Below are positions 1-7,700 of a DNA stretch of 15,681 nt, piece by piece. The notes under the pieces are model-generated. The model saw only the letters and a list, made by a program, of their open reading frames with translations. It had not been told where the DNA came from and searched no databases. Origin of the DNA: Methanobacteriota archaeon (GTDB lineage: Archaea > Altiarchaeota > Altiarchaeia > IMC4 > QMZM01); assembly GCA_903930485.1 (NCBI GenBank), contig CAIYYO010000017.1, positions 1 to 15,681 on the forward strand, given 5' to 3'. Position numbers and translations under genes: made by a program. How positions within the stretch are numbered: the first letter of the stretch is position 1; each line of letters begins with the position of its first letter.

Positions 1-472
1 CCCAGTAAGGTCCATAAAATATTTGACCTTTATCTGTTTTATTCGACTCAAACAACGAACCATTATCGTAAAAACTATCATAGGATATTTCCACTACCGA
101 GGTTATGTTACTAAAAAACTGGGGAATACAGTCATAAAACTCCAATAAAAATCGATTCGAGTTATTTACTTCAACAGGGAATTTTGTTTCGATGAAACAC
201 CGACGATTATCTGTATAGTCCTTTCCAATCCTATTCGTTATCTCTACGGAATTAATGCGTATCTTTCTCCCACAAGAATTATTAAAATAATGCTCAGCTA
301 CTCCCTGGTAATTTATTGTAATATTAGGCAACGGGAGGATACAAGTGAAATTGGCTCTGACCCCTCCAACAGGATAAGCTTGGGATTCTTGAGTCGCAGC
401 CAAGGAAATATTTGCAGAGACCACGAATAACATTAAACAAAAAACGATGTAGACTTTTTTGTGTTTAAACAT
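1..472 (-). CDS. Secreted, sequon-rich protein of unknown function (partial, C-terminus beyond left edge)
   Basis: An open frame begins at an ATG at 472 and stays open to the left edge, giving 157 residues without a stop. The N-terminus is a typical signal peptide: MFKHKK, then a hydrophobic stretch (VYIVFCLMLFVVSANISLA), with likely cleavage after SLA or AAT. The visible mature part has at least six N-x-S/T sequons (NFT, NIT, NNS, NIT, NGS, NKT) and several cysteines, as expected for an exported glycosylated archaeal surface protein. I recognise no domain. Codons are rich in AAT, ATT, TTT and ATA, unlike the GC-rich codon use of the rest of the window, so the gene may be recently acquired or lie at the edge of a different compositional segment. 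It reads in the same direction as thrS but is separated from it by about 97 bases and may have its own promoter. Confidence 0.72.
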   Translation of the reverse strand, partial: MFKHKKVYIVFCLMLFVVSANISLAATQESQAYPVGGVRANFTCILPLPNITINYQGVAEHYFNNSCGRKIRINSVEITNRIGKDYTDNRRCFIETKFPVEVNNSNRFLLEFYDCIPQFFSNITSVVEISYDSFYDNGSLFESNKTDKGQIFYGPYW

Positions 473-533
473 TTTTTTGCCGGCTGACCGCTTCCTTCTC
501 AGTTATACTTATGCTGGTTTGTTAAGAAATAGA

Positions 534-571
534 GAGGATTTAATCAGAGTTCAAAAAATTATCAAATCCTC
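534..571 (-). terminator. Possible thrS terminator: T-run inside an 8-bp inverted repeat
   Basis: An exact 8-bp inverted repeat (GAGGATTT at 534-541, AAATCCTC at 564-571) brackets a run of six A on the plus strand (553-558), which is a T-run in the thrS transcript just after its stop codon. Archaeal termination commonly uses T-runs. The repeat overlaps the stop codon, so its role in termination is uncertain. Confidence 0.35.
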
Positions 572-2450
572 ACACGAATCTCGGCCTTTCCGAAACGTTT
601 CGTGGCAGCGGCAGAGGCTTGTACGGCAGCCCTGCGGTCTTTTCTTTTAGCTCCTTGATCAATTCGTCCAGCGTAAATTCTTTTTGCTCGCCCGTAGCCC
701 GGACCCGTGCCTTGTATTTCCCGGAACTTTTCTCGTTCTCGCCTAGGACGATTATATACGGTATCCAGTCGGTCTCCGCGTCCCTGATCTTCTTGCCCAC
801 GGTCTCGTTCCTGTCGTCTATGTCCACGCGTATTTTGTTCTTCTCAAGGGTGTCCGCGATCTCTTTCGTATAGGCCGCGTAATCTTCGGACAAGGGCGCG
901 AGCCTGACTTGCGTCGGCGAAAGCCAGAGGGGCAGCATCGGCTTAGTCCCCGTCTGCGACCTTAGATACGCTGTCTCAAGCAGGGCGAAGACATTCCGGT
1001 CTATGCTCCCGGATATGCTGGCGTGGAGCATGAGCGGGAATCTTTCTTTACCTTCCTCGTCGATGTATTTGATCCCGAATCTTTCTGTATTTTCTATGTC
1101 TATCTGCACGGTCGAGAGCGCCGACGCCTTGTTTAATGCGTCGACGAAGTTGAATTCGAACTTCATGACGAAATAGAACGGCCTTGAGTCCCACATCTCT
1201 ATCAGCACCGGGCGGCCCGCAAGCCTTGCGAGTTCGTCTGCGAATTCCTTGTTCTGGTCGTAGAATTCCTTGACGAACCTGATGCCTATCTCAAAGTCTA
1301 CCCCGAGGTCTTTCATCCACTGGAGCGAGAGCTTGAACTGCTTCAGGAACTCTTCCTTGGCCTGGGTCATGTCTTTCGTCAGCGTATGCATGTCCGGCAT
1401 CGTGAACGCCCGCAGCCGGCGGAGTCCGACGAGTTCCCCGCTCTTCTCGTACCTGAAGCTGTAGTGCGATAATTCATATAGCCGAAGGGGCAGGTTCTTG
1501 TAGGAGATCGTCATGTCGTGCTTCATCAGGTACTGGCCGAAGCATGCCGCGAATCTCAGGAAGTATTCCTTGTCTCCGGACATAAGCCGATACTGACGCG
1601 CCGGGAACCTGTCCAGGTATTTGGAAAGCGACGGGTGCGATATGTCGTACATTATCGGAGTCTCGACCTGCATCCCGCCGAGGCCTGCAACAATGTCGGA
1701 AACGCGTTCCTCGAGCAGCCTTTTGATGAGCGAGCCTTTCGGATACCACCTCATGTTGCCCTGGTCTGATCCCGGCTCGTAATCCGCTATCTCGTGAGCG
1801 CGCATGTATTTCACATGCGGCGGCTCCCGGTCTACGGACCTTACCTTCGCTATCTCGTAGTTGGAGAATTTCTTCAGGTTCTCCTCTTCCTTGTTGAATT
1901 TGTATTCGGCCAGCGGCGTGAGCTTCTTTTTCAGGTCCAGGATGAACCATTCCGACTTCAGTTTTTCCTCGGTCTTCAGGGCCTCTGATTCCCTGCCTTC
2001 CTTTTTCGCAGATTCGACCGAGGCCTTTTTTCCTTCAGGAAGAATAGTCCTCGAAAGCTCTGAGAGCGGGTGTCCCTTACATTTTAATTCGAAGCTCTTG
2101 TACCAGCCGAAGGGTACCTTGATCGTCTTGTAGTCCTGGGATAATTCTTTGTAGGACTCGTCGAGGACCTTTCTTGCGACGGCCGGGCTCGACAAATTGC
2201 TTGAAAGGTGTGCATAGGGATAGAGTGCGACATTGGTGGCACCGACTTCCTTGACCGTCTTTTTGACCTCCTCTGCAAGCTGCTTCGCCACAGATTCAGG
2301 GCCTTCCTCGTCGACCTTTTCAACCGCGACGAACGCGATCAAAACGTTCTCGACGGCTTCGGGAGTCCCTGTAAGTTCTTCGGCGTCTTTCAGCGCCTTC
2401 TTCTTGGTCTCGAAGCGCAGGTAGTCGGAATGTATGAGGAGTACTCTCAT
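570..2450 (-). CDS. thrS: Threonyl-tRNA synthetase, archaeal type
   Basis: Charges tRNA-Thr with threonine in the cytoplasm, using ATP. The protein is 626 residues, the usual archaeal length. Residues 1 to about 140 (starting MRVLLIHSDYLRFETKKKA) match the archaeal N-terminal editing domain, related to D-aminoacyl-tRNA deacylase, which removes mischarged serine. A linker follows, then the class II catalytic core. The core shows the three zinc ligands C303 (RFAACFGQ), H355 (MPDMHTL) and H476 (LMLHASISGS), a motif 2 region (FRYEKSGELVGLRRLRAF) and motif 3 (GSIDRNVFALLE). The last 110 or so residues (from LPLWLSPTQVRLAP) form the anticodon-binding domain. The frame stays open 46 codons upstream to 2588, but the family N-terminus and a TATA element 28 bases upstream fix the start at 2450. 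It is the only clear housekeeping gene here besides hjc. Confidence 0.97.
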   Translation of the reverse strand: MRVLLIHSDYLRFETKKKALKDAEELTGTPEAVENVLIAFVAVEKVDEEGPESVAKQLAEEVKKTVKEVGATNVALYPYAHLSSNLSSPAVARKVLDESYKELSQDYKTIKVPFGWYKSFELKCKGHPLSELSRTILPEGKKASVESAKKEGRESEALKTEEKLKSEWFILDLKKKLTPLAEYKFNKEEENLKKFSNYEIAKVRSVDREPPHVKYMRAHEIADYEPGSDQGNMRWYPKGSLIKRLLEERVSDIVAGLGGMQVETPIMYDISHPSLSKYLDRFPARQYRLMSGDKEYFLRFAACFGQYLMKHDMTISYKNLPLRLYELSHYSFRYEKSGELVGLRRLRAFTMPDMHTLTKDMTQAKEEFLKQFKLSLQWMKDLGVDFEIGIRFVKEFYDQNKEFADELARLAGRPVLIEMWDSRPFYFVMKFEFNFVDALNKASALSTVQIDIENTERFGIKYIDEEGKERFPLMLHASISGSIDRNVFALLETAYLRSQTGTKPMLPLWLSPTQVRLAPLSEDYAAYTKEIADTLEKNKIRVDIDDRNETVGKKIRDAETDWIPYIIVLGENEKSSGKYKARVRATGEQKEFTLDELIKELKEKTAGLPYKPLPLPRNVSERPRFV

Positions 2451-2473
2451 GGTAATTCTTTTGGAATGACGCG

Positions 2474-2483
2474 AATATATTAA
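2474..2483 (-). promoter_or_regulatory. TATA box of thrS, implying a leaderless mRNA
   Basis: On the minus strand the sequence reads TTAATATATT, centred about 28 bases before the A of the thrS start codon. Archaeal transcription starts about 25-27 bases after the TATA centre, so the message would begin at or next to the ATG. No Shine-Dalgarno sequence is visible, which fits a leaderless transcript. The same core occurs in the divergent promoter at 4749-4759. Confidence 0.5.
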
Positions 2484-2645
2484 GAGAATATCAGCAACTC
2501 CGGCCTTCAGGCCGGAGTATGCGATATTTGCCCTGGCAGGGCATGTCCCTGCGAGGGACAAAACACGCAAAATGTCAAATATTCTCAATGAGGTGCAATC
2601 GCAAGATGCCTTTTGGCCTTCGGGCCGAAGTATCTTGCGTGTTTG
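2484..2645. repeat. Dense cluster of inverted and direct repeats between thrS and the zinc-ribbon gene
   Basis: Several palindromes are packed here: a 10-bp stem at 2497-2518 (ACTCCGGCCT / AGGCCGGAGT); a 6-bp stem at 2529-2543 (TGCCCT / AGGGCA); a 7-bp stem at 2544-2560 (TGTCCCT / AGGGACA); and a long imperfect hairpin at 2600-2639. Outer arms enclose some of these: GAGAATAT at 2484-2491 with ATATTCTC at 2579-2586, and ATATTTG at 2524-2530 with CAAATAT at 2576-2582. A 19-base direct repeat (2502-2520 and 2615-2633) matches at 17 positions. This could be a small non-autonomous repeat element or a structured leader. No encoded protein is evident. Confidence 0.7.
2600..2639 (+). promoter_or_regulatory. 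UUCG-capped hairpin directly upstream of the zinc-ribbon gene
   Basis: CGCAAGAT (2600-2607) pairs with ATCTTGCG (2632-2639). Inside, GGCC-TTCG-GGCC forms a stem with a UUCG tetraloop, extended by CTT/AAG with one bulged base. The hairpin ends 8 bases before the ATG at 2648. Part of the 3' arm (TTGCGTGTTT, 2635-2644) can instead pair perfectly with AAACACGCAA at 2561-2570, so two exclusive folds exist. A regulatory role is inferred only. Confidence 0.45.
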
Positions 2646-2647
2646 AA

Positions 2648-3034
2648 ATGGCTCTCACATGCCCGAAATGCAAAAGCACGGACATCTCATACAACAGGTC
2701 CACCACCATCGACGACGCCTACGACGCGGTCGGCCAAAGATACAAATGCAAGAGCTGCGGCTATGAAGGCTCTATCGCCATCGAACCCGCGGCGGACGAG
2801 GAGCCGGCGGAGAGGCAGGATTTTCCTTATTTGATCATCCTCGTCCTTGCGTTCCTGTCTTTCGCGGCCCTTGCATTCGGCGCAGGCGTTGAGATTGCAG
2901 CATTATTTTTTATCATACCGACGGCGGTGCTCCTGTCCTTCCATTACTTCTTTTCCGGCGGGGGTTCCGGGACCGTGGAGGAAGACCTGAAGAGCCTTGA
3001 CGAGAACGGGAAGCTGTCAGCGGGAAAAAAATAA
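2648..3034 (+). CDS. Small zinc-ribbon membrane protein, unknown function
   Basis: Encodes 128 residues. The N-terminus is a zinc ribbon with two CxxC pairs, C5/C8 (TCPKC) and C34/C37 (CKSCG), likely binding one zinc. An acidic linker (EPAADEEPAE) follows, then two hydrophobic helices at about 60-80 and 82-103, and a short charged tail ending in GKK. This layout suggests a membrane protein with both ends in the cytoplasm. Small zinc-ribbon membrane proteins like this are common in archaea and mostly uncharacterised. The frame is open upstream to 2519, but that segment runs through the palindromic intergenic repeats and encodes nothing plausible, and the ATG at 2648 sits directly before the ribbon. 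No clear Shine-Dalgarno site is seen. The gene is convergent with hjc, with only 7 bases between the stop codons. Confidence 0.8.
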   Translation: MALTCPKCKSTDISYNRSTTIDDAYDAVGQRYKCKSCGYEGSIAIEPAADEEPAERQDFPYLIILVLAFLSFAALAFGAGVEIAALFFIIPTAVLLSFHYFFSGGGSGTVEEDLKSLDENGKLSAGKK

Positions 3035-3041
3035 AATAATT

Positions 3042-3428
3042 TCAGAGAATCCTTTGCTCCGCCAGAAGCGTCTCGAACGTGATGAACGGGTCGGCTTCGG
3101 TAATCGTGTAATTCCCTTGCGTCAGGATTTTTTCCAGGTCGTAGAAGCGGGGCTCTTTTTTGTAGAACTTGATGGCGATGTAGGCTTCTCCCTTGCATAT
3201 GTCCAAAAACTTCTTCAGTTCTGTTATGTTCTTTTTCAGGCTTAGCCGGTCCTTGCTTGTCGTCTTGCATTCCACGACGATGAGCCTGCGGTCCTTGACG
3301 CCTATTACGTCGGGTACTGGAAAAGAAACGGTGCCTGATCCAGCGGCCCTCATCGCCGCCCAGCCGTGCGCCCAGAAATCGGATACGACTTTTCTCTCGA
3401 AATTCGCGCCTTTGGCGTAGCGGTTCAT
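3042..3428 (-). CDS. hjc: Holliday junction resolvase, archaeal Hjc family
   Basis: A 128-residue nuclease that cuts four-way DNA junctions during recombination and repair, normally as a dimer. The PD-(D/E)xK active site of the family is complete: E11 (GANFERKVV), D40 (PVPDVIG), and E53 and K55 (VVECKTT). The conserved basic/glycine segment RAAGSGT lies at 27-33. Length and motif spacing match archaeal Hjc. The frame is open another 19 codons upstream, but those lie inside the preceding gene and are not conserved in character; the ATG at 3428 begins a typical Hjc N-terminus (MNRYAKGANFER). The start overlaps the stop of the upstream coiled-coil gene as ATGA, so the two are probably co-transcribed and translationally coupled. 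It ends tail to tail with the zinc-ribbon gene. Confidence 0.95.
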   Translation of the reverse strand: MNRYAKGANFERKVVSDFWAHGWAAMRAAGSGTVSFPVPDVIGVKDRRLIVVECKTTSKDRLSLKKNITELKKFLDICKGEAYIAIKFYKKEPRFYDLEKILTQGNYTITEADPFITFETLLAEQRIL

Positions 3429-4333
3429 CGCATTTTTCTTCGTTCGTCTTCGATGCGCTTCATAGCGTTCTCGACGTCTATCCACATGGCTTCGATCTCT
3501 TTAAGGTCTTTGTCCATCTTGCGGCGGTCTTCCTCTATCCTCTTCTCTTCCTTCTGGATGAGGATCCTTTCTTCCTCGATCTTCTTTTCTTCGTCCGCTA
3601 TCTGGACCTTGTAGTCTTCGAGCTTTACTTCGGTGCCTTTAATGTCGCCCCACCTGTTCTCGACCTTCTTTATGCTGTCGTCGAAGAGCGTCTTCTGCCT
3701 TTCCAGGTCTTCCCTGTCCTGTTCCAGTTTTATCCTGTCGTCTTCGATTCTGGCCATGTCCTGCGACCTTGAAAGCTTAAGCTCCTCTACCTCTTCGAGC
3801 TGTTTGGATATGAGCTCCATGTCGCGCTCCAGCTTTTTGCGGTCTTCTTCAAGCTCTCTTCTCCCGTGTTCGATATCTCGTCTCGCCTCGTCTATCTGGT
3901 CGGGCCTTATCAGGTCGAGCTTCCTGCCCTGCTCGGTCTCCCAGCGCGTCTCCTTGTCCTTTATGTCGTCGACGCGCTTGCTTGCGGATTTAAGCTCTCC
4001 TTCGAGCTTTCTCTTTTCCTCGACTATCTCCGATTTCTCTCTTTCAAGGTCTTCGTCTAGCCGCAGCCTTTGTTTTATGAGCTCGTTTCGTTCCTCTTCC
4101 AGGAGTCCTTTTTCATATTTTATGTTCCGGTAGTTGATGAATGCGAGGACGAATATCAGTATCAGAACGACGAATCCGAAGTAGATAAAGAAATCAGGAA
4201 TTCCTGCCGATGGCGATGCCTGCGCTGCAGTCGTCTGGGCCAGGGCGAGGCCTGCAAGAAAGATCAGTGCGAGCGGAACGGCGGCGTAGAACGGCCGTCC
4301 GACACCGGGACCTGGTTTTTTTCTGAGAGTCAT
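3425..4333 (-). CDS. Membrane-anchored long coiled-coil protein, unknown function
   Basis: Encodes 302 residues from the ATG at 4333. A basic N-terminus (RKKPGPGVGR) precedes a hydrophobic stretch at about 15-32 ending in AQTTAAQA, which looks like a signal peptide or first helix. A transmembrane helix lies at about 48-67 (FFIYFGFVVLILIFVLAFI). Almost everything from about residue 72 to the end is a highly charged heptad-like coiled coil rich in E, K, R, D and L, probably cytoplasmic. No enzymatic motif is seen. In-frame ATGs at 4345 and 4357 are alternatives, but the TATA box at 4361-4368 would place transcription start near 4338, favouring 4333. The stop overlaps the hjc start (ATGA). Such proteins can act as structural tethers or scaffolds; the link to the neighbouring pilin-like gene is only positional. 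Confidence 0.85.
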   Translation of the reverse strand: MTLRKKPGPGVGRPFYAAVPLALIFLAGLALAQTTAAQASPSAGIPDFFIYFGFVVLILIFVLAFINYRNIKYEKGLLEEERNELIKQRLRLDEDLEREKSEIVEEKRKLEGELKSASKRVDDIKDKETRWETEQGRKLDLIRPDQIDEARRDIEHGRRELEEDRKKLERDMELISKQLEEVEELKLSRSQDMARIEDDRIKLEQDREDLERQKTLFDDSIKKVENRWGDIKGTEVKLEDYKVQIADEEKKIEEERILIQKEEKRIEEDRRKMDKDLKEIEAMWIDVENAMKRIEDERRKMR

Positions 4334-4360
4334 CGTCGTTATCATAATTAATATCATATG

Positions 4361-4368
4361 TATAAATA
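4361..4368 (-). promoter_or_regulatory. TATA box of the coiled-coil gene
   Basis: The minus strand reads TATTTATA here, centred about 31 bases before the ATG at 4333. This supports separate initiation of the coiled-coil/hjc pair and argues against the in-frame ATG at 4357, which would lie within or before the expected transcription start. The preceding gene on the same strand ends at 4401, leaving room for a promoter of its own. Confidence 0.45.
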
Positions 4369-4400
4369 CGAAAGCCGGCGTTCGACGGTGCCCTTTAAGC

Positions 4401-4712
4401 CTAATAGCATGCCCCGATATCCAGCTTCGGGACGAGCATCATCGAAAGCATGATGAAGGCGACGACGAGTATCAGGCCGAATACCGCGTCGAATAGGAGC
4501 GTCCTGCCCAACACCCTGTTTTCAGGGCTTCCGGTTGCGTAAAGGACTCCCCCGACGAGGAAGAGCAGCGCTCCCGCCGCCGGCGCGAACCATGCTACAA
4601 CGCATACGATGCTTTGGTCGATGTCCCTGAGCTGGTCGAGGTATCCCGCGTGGGCGACCGGCGAGAGAGCCAATAGGCACATTAATGTCAGAATCGTGTT
4701 CTTTGTTTTCAT
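4401..4712 (-). CDS. VirB2/TrbC-like (T4SS pilin-type) small membrane protein
   Basis: Encodes 103 residues with a signal peptide at 1-22 (ending SPVAHA, cleavage before GY). Two hydrophobic helices follow at about 34-58 and 70-94, joined by a short polar loop YATGSPENRVLGR. That layout, with a GG before the loop and a G/S-x-P-E-x-R loop, is typical of VirB2/TrbC-like T4SS pilins of the kind found in DPANN archaea and CPR bacteria. The mature product would be about 80 residues. Cysteines at 37 and 102 could form a disulfide on the outer face. The gene is divergent from the giant surface protein and the VirB6-like operon and shares their promoter region, which supports a shared role. It could also be an unrelated two-helix membrane protein, since the family call rests on pattern and context only. 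Confidence 0.72.
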   Translation of the reverse strand: MKTKNTILTLMCLLALSPVAHAGYLDQLRDIDQSIVCVVAWFAPAAGALLFLVGGVLYATGSPENRVLGRTLLFDAVFGLILVVAFIMLSMMLVPKLDIGACY

Positions 4713-4748
4713 CCCTTGTTTTTTTTGTTACAGTATCTTATGTGAAAG

Positions 4749-4759
4749 TTAATATATTA
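4749..4759. promoter_or_regulatory. Palindromic TATA element shared by two divergent genes
   Basis: The sequence TTAATATATTA contains a perfect 10-bp palindrome (4750-4759). Its centre lies about 43 bases from both the ATG at 4712 (minus strand) and the ATG at 4798 (plus strand). A TATA box reading equally well on both strands would place starts near 4728 and 4781, giving short leaders on both sides; the plus-strand leader would contain the GGTGA site. This suggests a symmetric bidirectional promoter. Confidence 0.5.
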
Positions 4760-4784
4760 CTTATACATTAATAGTAAATGTTTA

Positions 4785-4789
4785 GGTGA
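4785..4789 (+). promoter_or_regulatory. GGTGA ribosome binding site of the giant protein
   Basis: A perfect archaeal Shine-Dalgarno motif, GGTGA, ends 8 bases before the ATG at 4798. The GTG within this motif is in frame and could be taken for a start codon at 4786, but its being the ribosome-binding site itself makes the ATG at 4798 the better start. Confidence 0.75.
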
Positions 4790-4797
4790 AGCTTTAC

Positions 4798-7700
4798 ATG
4801 GTCAGGCAAAAAGCGGTCCTCGCATTCATTGTTTTATTGTCCCTTCTTCTTCCATCCTACATCGCCCATGCGGCAGGGGAGTGCACGGCCAAGAAATTCG
4901 TGCACGTCAAGCTTAATCCCTTCGACATTCTCAAAGGCGGCCTGGTCATGGACGAGTTCCATCTCACGGATGAGACGAATCACGACGACGGAGCTTTCAA
5001 CCTCGGGCAGGACTACTATGACGAGAACCACAAGTGCGGCATCATGGTGCATACCATCGGCTCATTCAGCGTCCATGGAGTAGATATGGTCTGGGCCGGC
5101 AAGCTGGGGAAATTGTCCAAGGGCAGTTCCGGGAGCATAGCCGACGACCTCGGACAGAATTATTATGCGTGCGACCCGAGGGAGTGCAGCACGAATCCGG
5201 CATGTAAGGCAGGCAACGGCCTCATGGTTTTGTGCAACTGGAAGACTGAAGTCACAAGCGACGGAATCGCAGGCCCCGGAGGAGTGATAGGCGCCGACGT
5301 CACGTTCGGGGCCAAGTACGGCGACGCGACGGGCTCCGGCTCGGATGTAAGCCTCTCGGTCTCAGCGCAGAAATACGGCCCCAAGAACGACGTTTTGTGC
5401 GGGGACGACGGCAAATGGCATGAATGCGACAGCCAGGGGTGCGCGTGCGTGGCTAATTATCAGTGCACCGCCGACGGCAAATGGGAGTGGTGCCCTTATT
5501 CCTGCAAGGACGGAGTATGCCAGATCGCGAAGCCTGCGGAACACGACTGCCAGGACATCCTCAAGGACAAGGGAGAGAGCACGGACGCTTTTCCCAAGGC
5601 GTGCAACATCAAAGTAAAGGTGGTTGATTTCTCGACAACAGGCGACAAGCAGTACGTTTCCCTGACAGTCACCTACAACGGCGAAGATGCCGGGAAGTCG
5701 ATGAACATCGAATGCAACAACAAGGAGAACGACGTCTCCACCGAGGGCGACAAGAGGTGCTTTATCAGTTGCGACGGGATCTTCCCGGACCTTAAAGACA
5801 ACGGCAAGCTCAAGCCAGCGCTCAAAGCCTGCTACGACGTGCCCGCGCCGAAGCCCGTTGACGAGCCCGACGTCAAAGACGTGCCCAAGCCCGTGCCCAA
5901 GCCCATCGACGACCGGAATCCCGTCGACGTGACCAAGGTCAAGGTGGATTATAAGGAGCCGGTAGTGAAGTGCGAACAGTATTACGGCGTGCTTGAAGTG
6001 TTGAACGAGTCCGGGGCCCATCCCGAGGTGAAGGACCCGCCTGAATGCAAATTCACCCAAAAGGTCACCGTAGACAACAGCCCTGACCAAAAATGCGCCA
6101 TGGTGGAGAACGACGGCTCGTTCGATGCAAAGGATTACCAGGTGATAGACATACCCCCCTGCGCGCAGTCTGCCGAAGACTTCGCAGCACAAGGGATTGA
6201 CGTCTTCGGCGTGCTGGGGACACAAAAGAAAAAAGAGCCTGTCGACACCGAATGCCCGGGCGAGATAACGATCGTGGACACTCACATTCCGGAAAACAAC
6301 AACGACATCATCTTTTCCATCGCCTTCAAAAATACCGGGAAGATCTCCTGCGAGTATAAGCCGTGCGTCTACGGCCTCAAAGACGGGACCGGAGACCGGT
6401 CCCCGGCCGGCGACAAGAAGCCTGCGGAGTGGCAGGAGATGAGCTGCTATTCAGACTACGTGAAGCTTTCGCCCGGCCAGGAGTCCTCGGTGGAGATATC
6501 GAGCACAGGGAATCTCTGGAATTTCATCAGCGACATCTTGAAAGGGAACATCAAGGACCTTACGGGCTGGAACGTTCGCGACCTGAACGGCAAGATAGAC
6601 ATCAAGCTGTTCTCGCGAAAGGATTCCGAAGACCAGAAAGAGGTCGACGACAAGGAGAACGCAGTCTGCAAGGACAACGCCCTGGAGCTGTGCCACTACA
6701 CCGAGATGAAGATGGATCAGTCCCTCGGGAAAGAGGTCCCGCAGATCGTCTACGGCGTCGTCGATACCACAAAGTACGAGGTAAAGGCCAACGACCAGAA
6801 AGACGACAAGGAGAATCTTTTGAGGTATTGGCTGATCAACAGGATGATGTTTCACGATATGGACGTGGACGAGTGTTCTAGACCTGTAGAGGGATCCAGC
6901 GATCTTGTGGACGTGAAGTTCTACACTATAGTCAGGGATGCGGAGTACAGGAAATACGTGCAGGACCATTTTGGGCTGGAGTCGTCTTACAAGAAGTACT
7001 CTGACATGGGCTATGATGCGGACTATCTTTACTGCTATAAGACTGATCTGCGTAACACGAGCAGGTGCCGCGAGTTCAACCAGCTGATGTATTCCATGAC
7101 CTTGAGCGGCAACAACCCAAGGTACATAGACTCGAATTATCTGAAGGACATACGCGACTGGAATCTTTATCAGACGGTCGACGAGATTACGCCCCTTGAT
7201 AAGGGTTACACGTGGCCTGCCCCGGCCTATGACCCCTATCCCTGCTCGTTAGCCATGGACAGGGACTATTACATCAAGGGAGACAATATCACTCTTACTT
7301 ATATGAATGCCCCGCCAGGTTGCTACATGCGCCTTTACGCTCTTTCGCTCGACGGCAAGACCTGGAACCTGAAAAAGGAATGGAAGGTCGAGAGCTGGGG
7401 CAACGAAACGTATATGCCCTTAGAGGCGGATGTGGAGCAGAGGTGGGAGGCTAGCCTTAGCATGGGCAGCTGCGCGGTAAAAGACGATGCCCTTGTCAAC
7501 ATCACGGCCGCCAAGAACGTGATGTCCAAGATCTTCGCCATCACGCCGCTCCTTGACGATACAAGAAACAACGCCCGATGGACCAAGACCGGGAACGACA
7601 CTTTGTTCATCGGGACGGGCCTCGACAGGTACGACAAGTGCGAGGTCTCGTGCGACTCGAAGAAGAACTGCAACACTTTTGAGGAGGATAAATGCCTGCC

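Noticed and set aside
2451..2588. N-terminal extension of thrS (46 more codons)
   Set aside because: It lies in the palindromic intergenic region and upstream of the thrS TATA box; the archaeal family N-terminus begins at the ATG at 2450.
2484..2645. T-box-like or CRISPR interpretation of the structured region
   Set aside because: T-boxes are bacterial and the region lacks their conserved bulge sequence as far as I can see; only two imperfect copies of a repeat exist, without regular spacers, so it is not a CRISPR array.
2519..2647. Upstream start for the zinc-ribbon gene
   Set aside because: The added residues come from the inverted-repeat cluster and have no protein-like character; the ribbon begins right after the ATG at 2648.
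4786..4797. GTG start codon of the giant gene
   Set aside because: This GTG is inside the GGTGA ribosome binding site that serves the ATG at 4798.
5362..6285. 307-codon open frame on the minus strand
   Set aside because: Antisense shadow of the giant gene; compositionally biased, with no motif or start signal.
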